Below, piece after piece: positions 24,224 through 32,213 of a stretch of DNA of 32,213 bases. This stretch comes from Allobosea sp. 12-68-7. Lineage in GTDB: Bacteria > Pseudomonadota > Alphaproteobacteria > Rhizobiales > Beijerinckiaceae. The notes beneath the pieces are model-generated. The model was not told the origin of the DNA, ran no database searches, and worked only from the letters and a program-made list of their open reading frames with translations. The stretch spans positions 1 through 32,213 of the forward strand of contig NCCO01000009.1 of the NCBI GenBank assembly GCA_002279705.1, read 5' to 3'. The translations under genes were made by a program, and so were the position numbers. The number at the start of each line of letters is the position of its first letter. Within the stretch, counting starts at the first letter, position 1.

Positions 24224-26116
24224 ATGCCGGGCGAATTAGCCATGCCTGCCGTCGCCGCGGCGGGGGAGACCCTGCGCAGTGGCATCGCGCCGCTCGATGC
24301 GGTGCGGCGTCTGATCGAGACGCTCGACCGGGAGGTCGTCACGGCTCTGACGACCGTGCCTAGGTTGCCGGGCGAGTTGGTCGCTGTGGTCGAGCGCGGC
24401 TGGCCTCATGCGGCGACCATGCTGCCGCGTACGCTAGCCGTCTGCCTCATCGTCGCGCTGGTCTATGTCGCGACGCGGAGCATGCTCGCGCGAGCGCGGC
24501 GGCGGGCCGGAACCGCCCGGAGTGCGCTCGCCGGGATGGCGGGGCTCGCCGGCCTGGAAATCCTGGCGCTGCTGGCGGCGGCGCTGGCCGGACGGGTGCT
24601 GCTGGTGCGGGGGCTCGGCATCCTGCCGGGCTCCGAGGCGCTGCCGCGCGACATGGTGATCGCGCTGATGCGCTGGCTGATGGGGCTGACTCTCCTGATC
24701 ATCCTCTTCCAGCCGGCGATGAAGCGCTTCCGGCTGACCCGCGTCGACGACGCCGGCGCGCGCAAGGCGGTCCGCCGCTTTGCGATTCTGCTTGCGCTTG
24801 CCCATCTGCATGCGGTCCTGCTCGGCGCTGCGCAGGGGGTCGGCCTGAGCGGCGAGGCCGCCAAGCTGATCTCCGGGCTCGTCGCTGCCGCGCTGACGGC
24901 CAGCGCGATCCAGATGTTCGTGTCGCTGGGGCGACACGGCATCGGTTCGGGGGCGCAGCTGCTGGCGATCGGGCTCAGTGGCCTCGCCCTCGTCTTCTGG
25001 CTCTGGGGCTGGGTGAGTGGGGTCTTCGCGCTCTATCACGGCGCGGTGGGGACGATCGTCGTGTTGCTGCTGGCGCTGGCGCTCGACCGGGCGGTGGCCG
25101 TCAGCATCCGCGATTCGCGCCAACCGGCCGAGATGCGGCAGCTCTTCGTGCTGCGCGTGGTGATCGACAGCATCGCCGTGGTCATGATCCTGCGGATCGG
25201 CCTCGAATTCTGGCTGGTCGACGCTTTCGGCTGGCTGCCCACCGCCGGCGCGCAAATGTTCGGTTACCGGCTGAACTTCGCCTCGATCGTGTTCGTGCTG
25301 GGGGCCGCCTGCGCCGCGCTCGTGCATGTCTGGACCGAGGCGGCGCTCACGCCGGTGGAGGGGGCCGGCACGGCACAGGAGCGGGATGCGCGCCTCGCCC
25401 GGCTTTCGACGGTCTTGCCGATTCTGCGCGCGACCACGATCACGCTGATCGGTGTGGTGTTCTCGCTGGTCGGACTCTCGGCGCTCGGCATCGACATCAC
25501 CCCGCTGATGGCCGGTGCCGGCATCGTCGGCCTGGCGATCAGCTTCGGCTCGCAGGCCCTGGTCAAGGATATCGTCTCGGGGGTGTTCCACATCGTCGAC
25601 GACGTCTTCCGGATCGGCGAATCCGTCGAGGTCGGTGACCGGCGCGGCCTCGTCGAGCAGATCAACCTGCGCAGCATCCGTCTGCGCGAGGAGGACGGCC
25701 GGCTTCACACCATTCCGCTCGGCGAACTCGGTGCGGTCACCAATCACAGCCGCAAACTGGTGCGGCTGAGCGTCACCGTGGCGCTCGACCGCGCGCCGGA
25801 CCACAACGACATCATGCTGTTCACGCGCCAGGCCGTCGCTGCCCTGCGCAGCGAGCCGCCGATCCGCCAGGCCATCGTCGGCGACATCGCAGCCAAGCTT
25901 GACGAGCCCGCGGAGAGCGAGAGCGCCGCGCTGGTGCTGGCCTTCAGCATCGGTGCCGCGAGCGCCGAGCGTGGCCGGCCGCTGATCCAGCGGCTGGTCG
26001 AGGAGGCGATCGACGAGCTCGCCATTCCCGGCATCCGCCGCAGCGTCACCGTCACGACGGATGCGCTGTCGAGTGCCGTGCCCGTGGCGGAGGCTGGACC
26101 CCTGGCTGCCGCATGA
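24224..26116 (+). CDS. MscS-family mechanosensitive ion channel
   Basis: The 630-residue inner-membrane protein has about ten to eleven hydrophobic helices from residue 65 on and ends in an MscS module. The pore-lining TM3 is ITPLMAGAGIVGLAISFGSQ (near 425-445) followed by ALVKDIVSGVFHIVDDVFRI. The beta domain VGDRRGLVEQINLRSIRLRE and HTIPLGELGAVTNHSRK matches the cytoplasmic vestibule. It would open under membrane tension to release solutes during hypo-osmotic shock. The extra N-terminal helices put it with the larger YbdG/YbiO-like members. The chosen ATG 24224 has GAGCGAGGA at good spacing; the frame is open from 24074, but its early part lacks family character. Confidence 0.92.
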   Translation: MPGELAMPAVAAAGETLRSGIAPLDAVRRLIETLDREVVTALTTVPRLPGELVAVVERGWPHAATMLPRTLAVCLIVALVYVATRSMLARARRRAGTARSALAGMAGLAGLEILALLAAALAGRVLLVRGLGILPGSEALPRDMVIALMRWLMGLTLLIILFQPAMKRFRLTRVDDAGARKAVRRFAILLALAHLHAVLLGAAQGVGLSGEAAKLISGLVAAALTASAIQMFVSLGRHGIGSGAQLLAIGLSGLALVFWLWGWVSGVFALYHGAVGTIVVLLLALALDRAVAVSIRDSRQPAEMRQLFVLRVVIDSIAVVMILRIGLEFWLVDAFGWLPTAGAQMFGYRLNFASIVFVLGAACAALVHVWTEAALTPVEGAGTAQERDARLARLSTVLPILRATTITLIGVVFSLVGLSALGIDITPLMAGAGIVGLAISFGSQALVKDIVSGVFHIVDDVFRIGESVEVGDRRGLVEQINLRSIRLREEDGRLHTIPLGELGAVTNHSRKLVRLSVTVALDRAPDHNDIMLFTRQAVAALRSEPPIRQAIVGDIAAKLDEPAESESAALVLAFSIGAASAERGRPLIQRLVEEAIDELAIPGIRRSVTVTTDALSSAVPVAEAGPLAAA

Positions 26117-26122
26117 GCGCTC

Positions 26123-26136
26123 CCCATGAACATGGC
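26123..26136. promoter_or_regulatory. CCCATGAACATGGC near-palindrome upstream of the Cys-rich protein gene (site 3)
   Basis: It matches site 1 at 13 of 14 positions and lies 87 bp before the start at 26224. A second ATGGG half-site follows directly (CATGGCATGGG), so an extra half-site binding mode is possible. Confidence 0.5.
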
Positions 26137-26223
26137 ATGGGCGGGAGCGGCGCATCGCGCCATGGTGAAGAGGCTCGCCGGTCACGCGACCGCGGGGCGA
26201 CTGCCATCCGAGAGGATCGACCC

Positions 26224-26451
26224 ATGAAGACATCGCTGTTGCTCGCCTGCGCCCTCCTGGTCGCGGGCACCTCCTTCGCCGGCGCCCAGTCGGGCCCGAC
26301 GCGCGCCGAACAGATGGCCTGCCGCTCGGACGCGCAGAAGCTCTGCGCGTCCTTCATCGGCCAGCCGCAGCCGATGAACGGCTGCCTGCGCAACAACAAG
26401 GCCAAACTCTCCGCCGATTGCCGCAAGGTGGTCGAGGCGCGCGGCGGCTGA
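26224..26451 (+). CDS. Small secreted cysteine-rich repeat protein
   Basis: The 75-residue product has a signal peptide (MKTSLLLACALLVAGTSFAG, AQ) and a mature part of about 53 residues. CRSDAQKLC, then GCLRNNKAKLSADC, matches the Cys_rich_FGFR/GLG1-type repeat (PF00839), with the fourth cysteine before RKVVEARG. Single-repeat periplasmic members are common in alphaproteobacteria and their function is not established; disulphide bonding is likely. ATG 26224 follows GAGAGGATCGACCC. The open frame from 26113 includes the operator-like site and is not preferred. The hydrolase gene follows after 56 bp. Confidence 0.82.
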   Translation: MKTSLLLACALLVAGTSFAGAQSGPTRAEQMACRSDAQKLCASFIGQPQPMNGCLRNNKAKLSADCRKVVEARGG

Positions 26452-26507
26452 ACGCCCGCGTCGGCGCGGCCGGCGGCGTGGGGATGAGAGCGGCAGGAGG
26501 ATTGCCG

Positions 26508-27641
26508 ATGCGAAGCGGGCTGGGCCGGATCGCCCTGATGGGGGCCGCGTGGCTCGCGCTGGCGGCGGGCGGCTGCGCCGGACCGGGCCGCGGGCTGCTG
26601 GTGCCGGTGGCGAAACCGCCCGCCGAGGCGAAGACCCGCACCGTACTGGCGGTGACGACCCGCAGCCCGGCCATCGCGCCGCCGGGTCATCTCTTCTCGG
26701 GCGAGCGTGGCGACGCGGCGCGCTATGCCAGCCTCACTTTGTCGCTGCCGCGGGGGCGGGCGCCGGGTTCGGTTCCGACCGATGCCGATAGTCCCGACCC
26801 CGACAAGCATATCGCGCTCATCGCGGCGCGCGAGCTCGACGCCGCCGGTTTCGCCGGGCTCGCCCGGACCGAGCTGAAGACGCGGCGCCGGGCGCTGGTC
26901 TTCACCCATGGCTACAACACGCAATTCGATGAGGCGGTCGTGCGCCTCGCCCAGATCGTCGATGACACGAACTATGCCGGTCTGCCCGTCCTGTTCAGCT
27001 GGCCTTCGCGCGGTGAGGTCAGGGATTACGGCTACGACAAGGACTCCGCCAATTTCAGCCGGGACGCGATGGCCGAGCTGCTGGCGCGGCTGGCGCGCGA
27101 CCCGGGCATCGAAGGCATCGACGTCTTCGCCCATTCGATGGGCAACTGGCTGACGATGGAGACGCTGCGGCAGCTCTCGATCGCGGGCGACCAGAAGACG
27201 ATGAGGCGGCTCGGCACGATCGTGCTGGCGGCGCCCGACATCGACATGGATGTGTTCCGCACCCAGATCGCGCGGCTGCGCCCGATCGCTGCCCGCATCG
27301 TGCTCTACGCCTCGCGCGACGATTACGCGCTCGGCCTGTCGCAGCGGCTGTCCGGCGGCAAGATCCGGGCCGGGGCGAACACCGATCCCGGCCAGTTCCG
27401 CGCGCTCGGCATCGAGGCGCATGATCTGTCGCAGGTCGCCGGCGGTCTCGGCCGCAACCACAACAAGGCCTTCGGGGACGGCACGACCATTGCCACGATC
27501 GGGCGGGCGATCTCGGATGGTGCGGGGTCCGCCCGGCAGCAGGGATCGTCCCTGAACGAGCGCATCGAGTCGTTTGGCCGTTCTGTGACGCTGCTGGGCG
27601 ACGCCCTCATTCCCGGCCCGCCCCTGGGAGGATCACGATGA
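26508..27641 (+). CDS. DUF900-type alpha/beta-hydrolase, probable lipoprotein
   Basis: The 377-residue product has a short signal ending LALAAGGC (Cys23), a plausible though weak lipobox. The hydrolase domain has ALVFTHGYNTQFDEAV (oxyanion region), LFSWPSRGEVRDYGYDKDSA, the nucleophile elbow DVFAHSMGN with Ser210, and APDIDMDVFRTQI supplying the acid. LSQVAGGLGRNHNKAFGD offers the catalytic histidine region. The substrate is unknown. AGGAGG lies 8 bases before ATG 26508, an excellent ribosome site that decides the start. It overlaps the RND adaptor gene by 4 bp (ATGA), so the hydrolase and pump are made together. Confidence 0.87.
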   Translation: MRSGLGRIALMGAAWLALAAGGCAGPGRGLLVPVAKPPAEAKTRTVLAVTTRSPAIAPPGHLFSGERGDAARYASLTLSLPRGRAPGSVPTDADSPDPDKHIALIAARELDAAGFAGLARTELKTRRRALVFTHGYNTQFDEAVVRLAQIVDDTNYAGLPVLFSWPSRGEVRDYGYDKDSANFSRDAMAELLARLARDPGIEGIDVFAHSMGNWLTMETLRQLSIAGDQKTMRRLGTIVLAAPDIDMDVFRTQIARLRPIAARIVLYASRDDYALGLSQRLSGGKIRAGANTDPGQFRALGIEAHDLSQVAGGLGRNHNKAFGDGTTIATIGRAISDGAGSARQQGSSLNERIESFGRSVTLLGDALIPGPPLGGSR

Positions 27642-28795
27642 CCGCCCCTTCCGTTTCCGCCCGGCGGATCATGATGCCGGCGCTGCTCGGTCTCGCCTCG
27701 CTGCTGGCCGGCTGCAACGAGAAGCCCGCTGCCTCCGCGCCGCCTCCGGCCGAGGTTCGCGTGGCGGTGCCGGTCGCACGGCCGGTGACGCGCTATCTTG
27801 AGCTCACGGGCCAGACCGCCGCGGCGAAGCGGGTCGATCTCGTGGCGCGGGTCTCGGGCACGCTGAGCGAGATCCGCTACAGCGACGGCGCCGCCGCGAG
27901 GCAGGGCGACGTGCTCTTCGTGATCGAGCCGGACAATTACCGGCTGAGCCTGCAGCTCGCGGAAGCCGCCGAGGCGCAGCAGAAGGCCCTGCTGGTCCAG
28001 GCCGAGGCCGATCTCGCCCGCCAGAAACAGCTCGCCCAGCGACAGGCCGCCTCGGAGGCTGCGCTCGACAGCGCCCAGAGCCGGCGCGATTCGACGGCCG
28101 CCGCCCGCGAGCAGGCCGCAGCCCAGGTGGCGCAGGCAAAGCTCAACCTGGCCTATACGGAGGTCAAGGCACCTTTCGACGGCATCGTCTCGGCCCATCT
28201 CGTCGACCAGGGGGCGCTGGTCGGCGTCGGCGGGCCGACGCTGCTGGCCTCGATCGTCCAGAGCGACCCGATCAAGGTGCGCTTCTCGCTCGACGAGCAG
28301 ACCGTGCTGCGGATTCGCGAGGCGATGCGCCAGCGCGGCCTGACGCTCGCCGGGCTCGGCAGCATCCCCGTCGAGATCGGGCTCGACACCGATGCCGGCT
28401 ATCCGCATCTCGGCGAGCTCGACTATGTCGCGCCGGAGCTCGACATGGCCAGCGGCACGCTGGCGGTCCGGGCCTCCGTGCCGAACCCGAAGGGCGTGCT
28501 GCTGCCGGGGCTCTATGTCCGCGTGCGGCTGCCGCTGCAGAAGGACGTGCCGTCCTTGCTGGTGCCGGAGGCGGCGCTGGGTGCCAGCCAGACCGGGCGC
28601 TATGTGCTGGTCATCAACGGGCAAGACCTTGTCGAGCAGCGGCCGGTCGAGATCGGCGAGGCGAGCGAGGGCGGCCTGCGCGTCATCCGCGCCGGCCTGT
28701 CGGCGGGCGACCGCGTCGTCGTCGGCCTGATGCAGAACGCCATCCCCGGCAGCCGGGTGCGACCCGTCAACGACGTCGCGAAGGCCGCGCGCTGA
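27638..28795 (+). CDS. RND efflux periplasmic adaptor (membrane fusion protein)
   Basis: The 385-residue product has a lipobox SLLAGC (Cys26). The MFP order follows: barrel-sandwich half RVDLVARVSGTLSEIRYSDG, a helical hairpin of about 60 Gln/Ala/Glu-rich residues (LAEAAEAQQKALLVQAEADL through QVAQAKLNLAYTEVKAPFDG), then beta-barrel and membrane-proximal domains (KVRFSLDEQTVLRIREAM, DYVAPELDMASGTLAVRASV). It bridges the RND pump to an outer-membrane channel of TolC type, which is not encoded in the window. It overlaps its upstream neighbour by 4 bp and its downstream neighbour by 1 bp. Confidence 0.93.
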   Translation: MTAPSVSARRIMMPALLGLASLLAGCNEKPAASAPPPAEVRVAVPVARPVTRYLELTGQTAAAKRVDLVARVSGTLSEIRYSDGAAARQGDVLFVIEPDNYRLSLQLAEAAEAQQKALLVQAEADLARQKQLAQRQAASEAALDSAQSRRDSTAAAREQAAAQVAQAKLNLAYTEVKAPFDGIVSAHLVDQGALVGVGGPTLLASIVQSDPIKVRFSLDEQTVLRIREAMRQRGLTLAGLGSIPVEIGLDTDAGYPHLGELDYVAPELDMASGTLAVRASVPNPKGVLLPGLYVRVRLPLQKDVPSLLVPEAALGASQTGRYVLVINGQDLVEQRPVEIGEASEGGLRVIRAGLSAGDRVVVGLMQNAIPGSRVRPVNDVAKAAR

Positions 28796-31700
28796 TGGCC
28801 AAATTCTTCATCGAGCGGCCGGTCCTGGCCAATGTCATCGCGGTCCTGACCGTCATCCTCGGGCTGGTGGCGCTGCTGCGGCTGCCGGTCGCGCAATATC
28901 CCAATGTCGTGCCGCCGACGGTGCAGGTGACGGCGCGCTATCCCGGCGCCAGCGCGGCCGTGATCGCGCGCGAGGTCGCGCTGCCGATCGAGCAGAAGGT
29001 CAACGGCGTCGAGGGCATGATCTACATGTCCTCGACCAGCACCAGCGACGGCCTCTACACGCTGACCGTGACCTTCGCGATCGGCACCGATGCCGACAAG
29101 GCGCAGATCCTGGTGCAGAACCGCGTCGCCGCGGCGCTGCCGCAACTGCCCTCCGTCGTCCAGACGCAAGGGGTGCAGACCAACAAGCGCTCGACCGCGA
29201 TCCTCCAGATCGTCGCGCTGACCTCCGACCGGGCCGGGCATGACAGCCTGTTCCTGTCGAATTTCGCGACGCTGAACCTGCTCGACGAGATCGCGCGGCT
29301 GCCGGGCATCGGCGCCGTCAACGTCTTCGGCGCCGGCCAATATGCGATGCGGATCTGGCTCGATCCGCAGAAGATGCAGCTGCGCGGGCTGCTTCCCTCC
29401 GACATCGTCAACGCGGTCAACCAGCAGAACCGCTCGGTCGCGTCGGGCCAGCTCGGCATGGCCCCGACCGCCGGCGATCAGGCTTTCCAGACGACGCTGC
29501 TGACGCCCGGCCGGCTCGACGAGGTCGAGGCTTTCGAGGCGATCATCGTGCGCGCCGACGGCAACCGCATCACCCGCCTGCGCGACGTCGCCCGCGTCGA
29601 GCTCGGCGCTCAGGCCTATGGCCAGGATTTCCGGCTGAACGGACAGCCCTCGGCGGGGCTCGCCATCTTCCAGCTGCCGGAGGCGAATGCGCTCGAGGTG
29701 GCGAGGCTCGTTCAGACACGGATGACCGCGCTCTCGGCACGCTTTCCCGAGGGGATGGGCTGGAGCGTGCCCTTCGACACGACGCGCTTCGTCGAGGCCT
29801 CGCTCGGCGCGGTCTACAAGACGCTGGTCGAGGCGGCCGTGCTGGTGCTGCTGGTGATCCTGATCTTCCTGCAGGACTGGCGCGCGACGCTGGTGCCGGC
29901 CACCACGGTGCCGGTGACGATCATCGGCGCCTTCGCGGCGATGGCGGCGCTGGGCTTCACCGTCAACATCTCGACGCTGCTGGCGGTCGTGCTGGCCATC
30001 GGCATCGTCGTCGACGACGCCATCGTCGTGGTCGAGGGCGCCGCCCATCACATGGAGCGGGGCCTGAGCCCGCATGACGCGACGGTGCGGGCGATGGAGG
30101 AGCTGATCGGCCCGATCATGGGCATCACGCTCGTGCTGATGGCGGTGTTCCTGCCGGCCGCCTTCCTGCCGGGGCTGAGCGGCGAGATCTACCAGCAATT
30201 CGCCCTGGTGATCGCCGCCACCGCGCTGATCAGCGCCGTCAACGCGGTCACGCTGAAGCCGGCGCAATGCGCGCTCTGGCTGCGGGCGCCCAAGCCCGTC
30301 GCGCAGCGCGCCTGGATCTACCGGATGTTCGAGCGTGGCTACGGCGCCTGCGAGCGGGCCTATGTCCGTCTGGTGCGGCGGCTGGTGGCGCGCAGCGCGG
30401 CGGTCTTCACGGTGACGCTGCTGCTCGTCGGGACTTCCGTCTATGCGCTGAGCCGCATTCCGACCTCCTTCCTGCCGGTCGAGGACCAGGGCTACATGCT
30501 GGTCTCGGTGCAGCTGCCCGACGGGGCCTCGCTGTCGCGCACGACGGCGGCTCTCGACGAGGTGACGAAACGGGCGCGCGCCGTGCCGGGCGTGGACAAG
30601 GTGATCGCGATCGCCGGCCTCTCGGCGCTCAACGACAATGCCAGCCTCGCCAATGCCGGCGTCGCCTATGTCATGCTGACCGACTGGAAGGCGCGCCGGA
30701 AGGGCGAGGATCTGCTCGGCCTTTACGGCGCGCTCAACCGGGCGATGGCCGATCTCGAGGACGGCGCGGCGCTGGTGCTGCCGCCGCCGCCGATCCAGGG
30801 CATCGGCAACGCCTCGGGCTTCACCATGAAGGTCGAGCTGCGCGACGGCAGCTTCGACTATGCCAAGCTCCAGCGCCTCGCCGACGCCATCGCCGAGCGG
30901 GCTCGCGCGCAGAACCGCTTCCAGGCGGCGCGCAACACCTTCAGCGCCCAGGCGCCGCAGGTGGAGCTCGCGATCGACCGGACCAAGGCGGAAGCGCTGG
31001 GCGTCTCCTTCGGCGCCGCTACGGACGCGCTCGGCGCCTATGTCGGCTCGGCCTATGTCGGCCAGTTCAGCAAGGGCGGCCGCGTCTTCCAGGTCTTCGT
31101 CCAGGCCCAGGCCGAGGCACGCATGGAAGCGGAAGGGCTACGGACGCTGAAGCTGCGGGCCAGGAGCGGCGAGATGGTGCCGCTGGGGGCCATCGCCGAC
31201 ATCCACCCCGGCATCGGCCCGTCCCTGATCAGCTTCCACAACCTCTACCCGGCGGCGACCCTGATCGGCGCGCCCAACCGCGACGTCAGCTCGGGGGAGG
31301 GGCTCGACATCCTCGCCGCGATCGCGCGCCAGACGCTGCCGCCCGGCACGGGCTATGAGTGGGCGGCGCTCTCCTATCAGGAGAAGGAATTGGCCGGGCA
31401 GGTCTTTCTCGTCTACGGCTTGAGCCTGCTCCTGGTCTATCTCGTGCTCGCCGGGCAATACGAGAGTTGGATCGCGCCGCTCGGCATCATCCTCTCCGTC
31501 CCGCTGGCGCTTCTGGGGACGGCCGGCGCGATGCTGGCGCTCGGGCTCTCCAGCAATCTCTACACCCAGATCGGGCTCGTCCTGCTGATCGCGCTCTCGG
31601 CCAAGAACGCGATCCTGATCGTCGGCTTCGCCCGCGACCTGCATCTCAAGCAGGGCCGGCCGCTGGCGGAGGCGGCAGTCGAAGCGGCGCGGCTGCGGCT

Positions 31701-31956
31701 GCGGCCGATCGTGATGACCTCGCTCGCCTTCATCCTCGGGCTGGTGCCGCTGGTGCTGGCGAGCGGGGCCGGCGCCAATGCGCAGCGCTCGATCGGCTTC
31801 GCCACGCTGACCGGCATGATCGGGTCGACCCTGCTGACCGTCGTGGTCGTGCCGTCGCTCTTCGTCGTGCTGCAGACGCTGGAGAGCCGGTGGCGCGGCG
31901 GTGCCGATGCCGCACCCGTGGCCGGTGAGACGGCGCATGGCGCGGAGCCTCGCTGA
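28795..31956 (+). CDS. HAE1-family RND efflux pump, inner-membrane subunit
   Basis: The 1053-residue product is full length for AcrB-like pumps. It starts MAKFFIERPVLANVIAVLTV. The proton-relay aspartates are D407 and D408 in GIVVDDAIVVVEG, and the partner lysine is K937 in LSAKNAILIVGFARD. Two large periplasmic loops and twelve TM helices are recognisable. Small differences from AcrB occur in TM4 (VEGAAHHMERG instead of VENVERxM) and TM10 (IVGFA instead of IVEFA). It uses proton motive force to expel drugs, detergents or other amphiphiles through an adaptor and a TolC-like channel. The start codon shares one base with the adaptor stop. Confidence 0.95.
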   Translation: MAKFFIERPVLANVIAVLTVILGLVALLRLPVAQYPNVVPPTVQVTARYPGASAAVIAREVALPIEQKVNGVEGMIYMSSTSTSDGLYTLTVTFAIGTDADKAQILVQNRVAAALPQLPSVVQTQGVQTNKRSTAILQIVALTSDRAGHDSLFLSNFATLNLLDEIARLPGIGAVNVFGAGQYAMRIWLDPQKMQLRGLLPSDIVNAVNQQNRSVASGQLGMAPTAGDQAFQTTLLTPGRLDEVEAFEAIIVRADGNRITRLRDVARVELGAQAYGQDFRLNGQPSAGLAIFQLPEANALEVARLVQTRMTALSARFPEGMGWSVPFDTTRFVEASLGAVYKTLVEAAVLVLLVILIFLQDWRATLVPATTVPVTIIGAFAAMAALGFTVNISTLLAVVLAIGIVVDDAIVVVEGAAHHMERGLSPHDATVRAMEELIGPIMGITLVLMAVFLPAAFLPGLSGEIYQQFALVIAATALISAVNAVTLKPAQCALWLRAPKPVAQRAWIYRMFERGYGACERAYVRLVRRLVARSAAVFTVTLLLVGTSVYALSRIPTSFLPVEDQGYMLVSVQLPDGASLSRTTAALDEVTKRARAVPGVDKVIAIAGLSALNDNASLANAGVAYVMLTDWKARRKGEDLLGLYGALNRAMADLEDGAALVLPPPPIQGIGNASGFTMKVELRDGSFDYAKLQRLADAIAERARAQNRFQAARNTFSAQAPQVELAIDRTKAEALGVSFGAATDALGAYVGSAYVGQFSKGGRVFQVFVQAQAEARMEAEGLRTLKLRARSGEMVPLGAIADIHPGIGPSLISFHNLYPAATLIGAPNRDVSSGEGLDILAAIARQTLPPGTGYEWAALSYQEKELAGQVFLVYGLSLLLVYLVLAGQYESWIAPLGIILSVPLALLGTAGAMLALGLSSNLYTQIGLVLLIALSAKNAILIVGFARDLHLKQGRPLAEAAVEAARLRLRPIVMTSLAFILGLVPLVLASGAGANAQRSIGFATLTGMIGSTLLTVVVVPSLFVVLQTLESRWRGGADAAPVAGETAHGAEPR

Positions 31957-32009
31957 GCGCTGCCGCCGGCCGTCCCGGGACCCTTGTCACCGCAGGAGAG
32001 TGCTGCGGG

Positions 32010-32213
32010 GTGCTCCGCTCTGACATCGACGGTTCCGACGGCAATTGCTCCCATATCGACAGCGACGGCGGCGCGTTGGCCGGCGACGAGGCGGCACGCT
32101 GTCTCGCGCTCGACGCTCTGCCCGACATGGTGAGGGCGGTGCTGCCCGATGGCGACCAGCGCGAATTCGCGATCCGCGGCCGGGACCACGGCGGGCGGGT
32201 GATCGACGGCGCG
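32010..32213 (+). CDS. DUF6894-like small protein, truncated by window end
   Basis: A GTG at 32010 with GGAGAG upstream opens a frame of 68 codons to the edge. It contains GALAGDEAARCLALDALPDM and VRAVLPDGDQREFAIRGRDH. These match the LxxxxxAxxxAxxALxxMxxxxLPDGDxRxFxIxVRD pattern of DUF6894, common small proteins of Hyphomicrobiales. The usual aromatic MPRYFFD-type start is not seen, so the true start may differ. The function of the family is unknown. It lies 53 bp after the RND gene on the same strand. Confidence 0.6.
   Translation, partial: MLRSDIDGSDGNCSHIDSDGGALAGDEAARCLALDALPDMVRAVLPDGDQREFAIRGRDHGGRVIDGA

Noticed and set aside
28600-30267. Long minus-strand frame opposite the RND pump
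   Set aside because: It is antisense to a canonical RND gene; no family resemblance.
1-32213. CRISPR arrays, rRNA genes, prophage
   Set aside because: No regularly spaced repeats, rRNA sequence or phage structural genes were seen.

Overview
The window is high-GC DNA with dense, operonic gene packing, several GTG/TTG starts and many long antisense shadow frames. This is typical of an alphaproteobacterium of the Hyphomicrobiales. The block DUF1674 / htpX / rsmB / heparinase-like / purH is a known Rhizobiales-type neighbourhood, and a Bosea-like organism fits best. That genus call rests on recalled synteny and protein style, not on a search.

Layout. (1) 1-5801, minus strand: the start of a small membrane protein, purH, a heparinase II/III-family gene, a broken rsmB and htpX; the SDHAF4-like DUF1674 gene is divergent at 5975. 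(2) 6239-12831, minus strand: one compact metal-oxyanion block. In transcription order it runs tupB, tupC, tupA (tungstate ABC importer), an orphan modA-like binding protein, a TrmO/TsaA-family gene, then a BtuCD/FecBCD-type importer that by context may be a MolABC-like molybdate/tungstate system. A divergent helix-turn-helix regulator with a molybdate-binding-protein-like domain (12931-13827) probably controls it. (3) 13837-17355: a D-threonine/3-hydroxyaspartate aldolase-type PLP enzyme, a divergent MsbA-like ABC exporter and a stand-alone HisE. (4) 17530-20849: tRNA-Arg(ACG) followed by a decayed, lower-GC segment. It holds a DUF1214 C-terminal fragment, the tail of an IS3-like element, a complete DUF1254/DUF1214 gene and a divergent AraC regulator, and looks like a small tRNA-flanking island. 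(5) 21127-26451: a LuxR-type response regulator and a multi-TM histidine kinase, a small secreted protein, an MscS-family channel and a secreted Cys-rich protein. (6) 26508-31956: a translationally coupled operon of a DUF900 alpha/beta-hydrolase lipoprotein, an RND adaptor and an RND pump. The window ends inside a DUF6894-like small gene.

Two observations stand out. First, a near-palindrome of the form CCCATGAA(C/A)ATGG lies about 85-105 bp upstream of three separate transcription units in region 5: the two-component operon, the MscS gene (divergent from the small secreted protein) and the Cys-rich protein gene. Its 6-2-6 geometry suits a dimeric NarL/LuxR-type response regulator, so this may be a local, autoregulated envelope-stress regulon. 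Second, rsmB carries an out-of-frame internal deletion in its NusB domain while the methyltransferase domain is intact.
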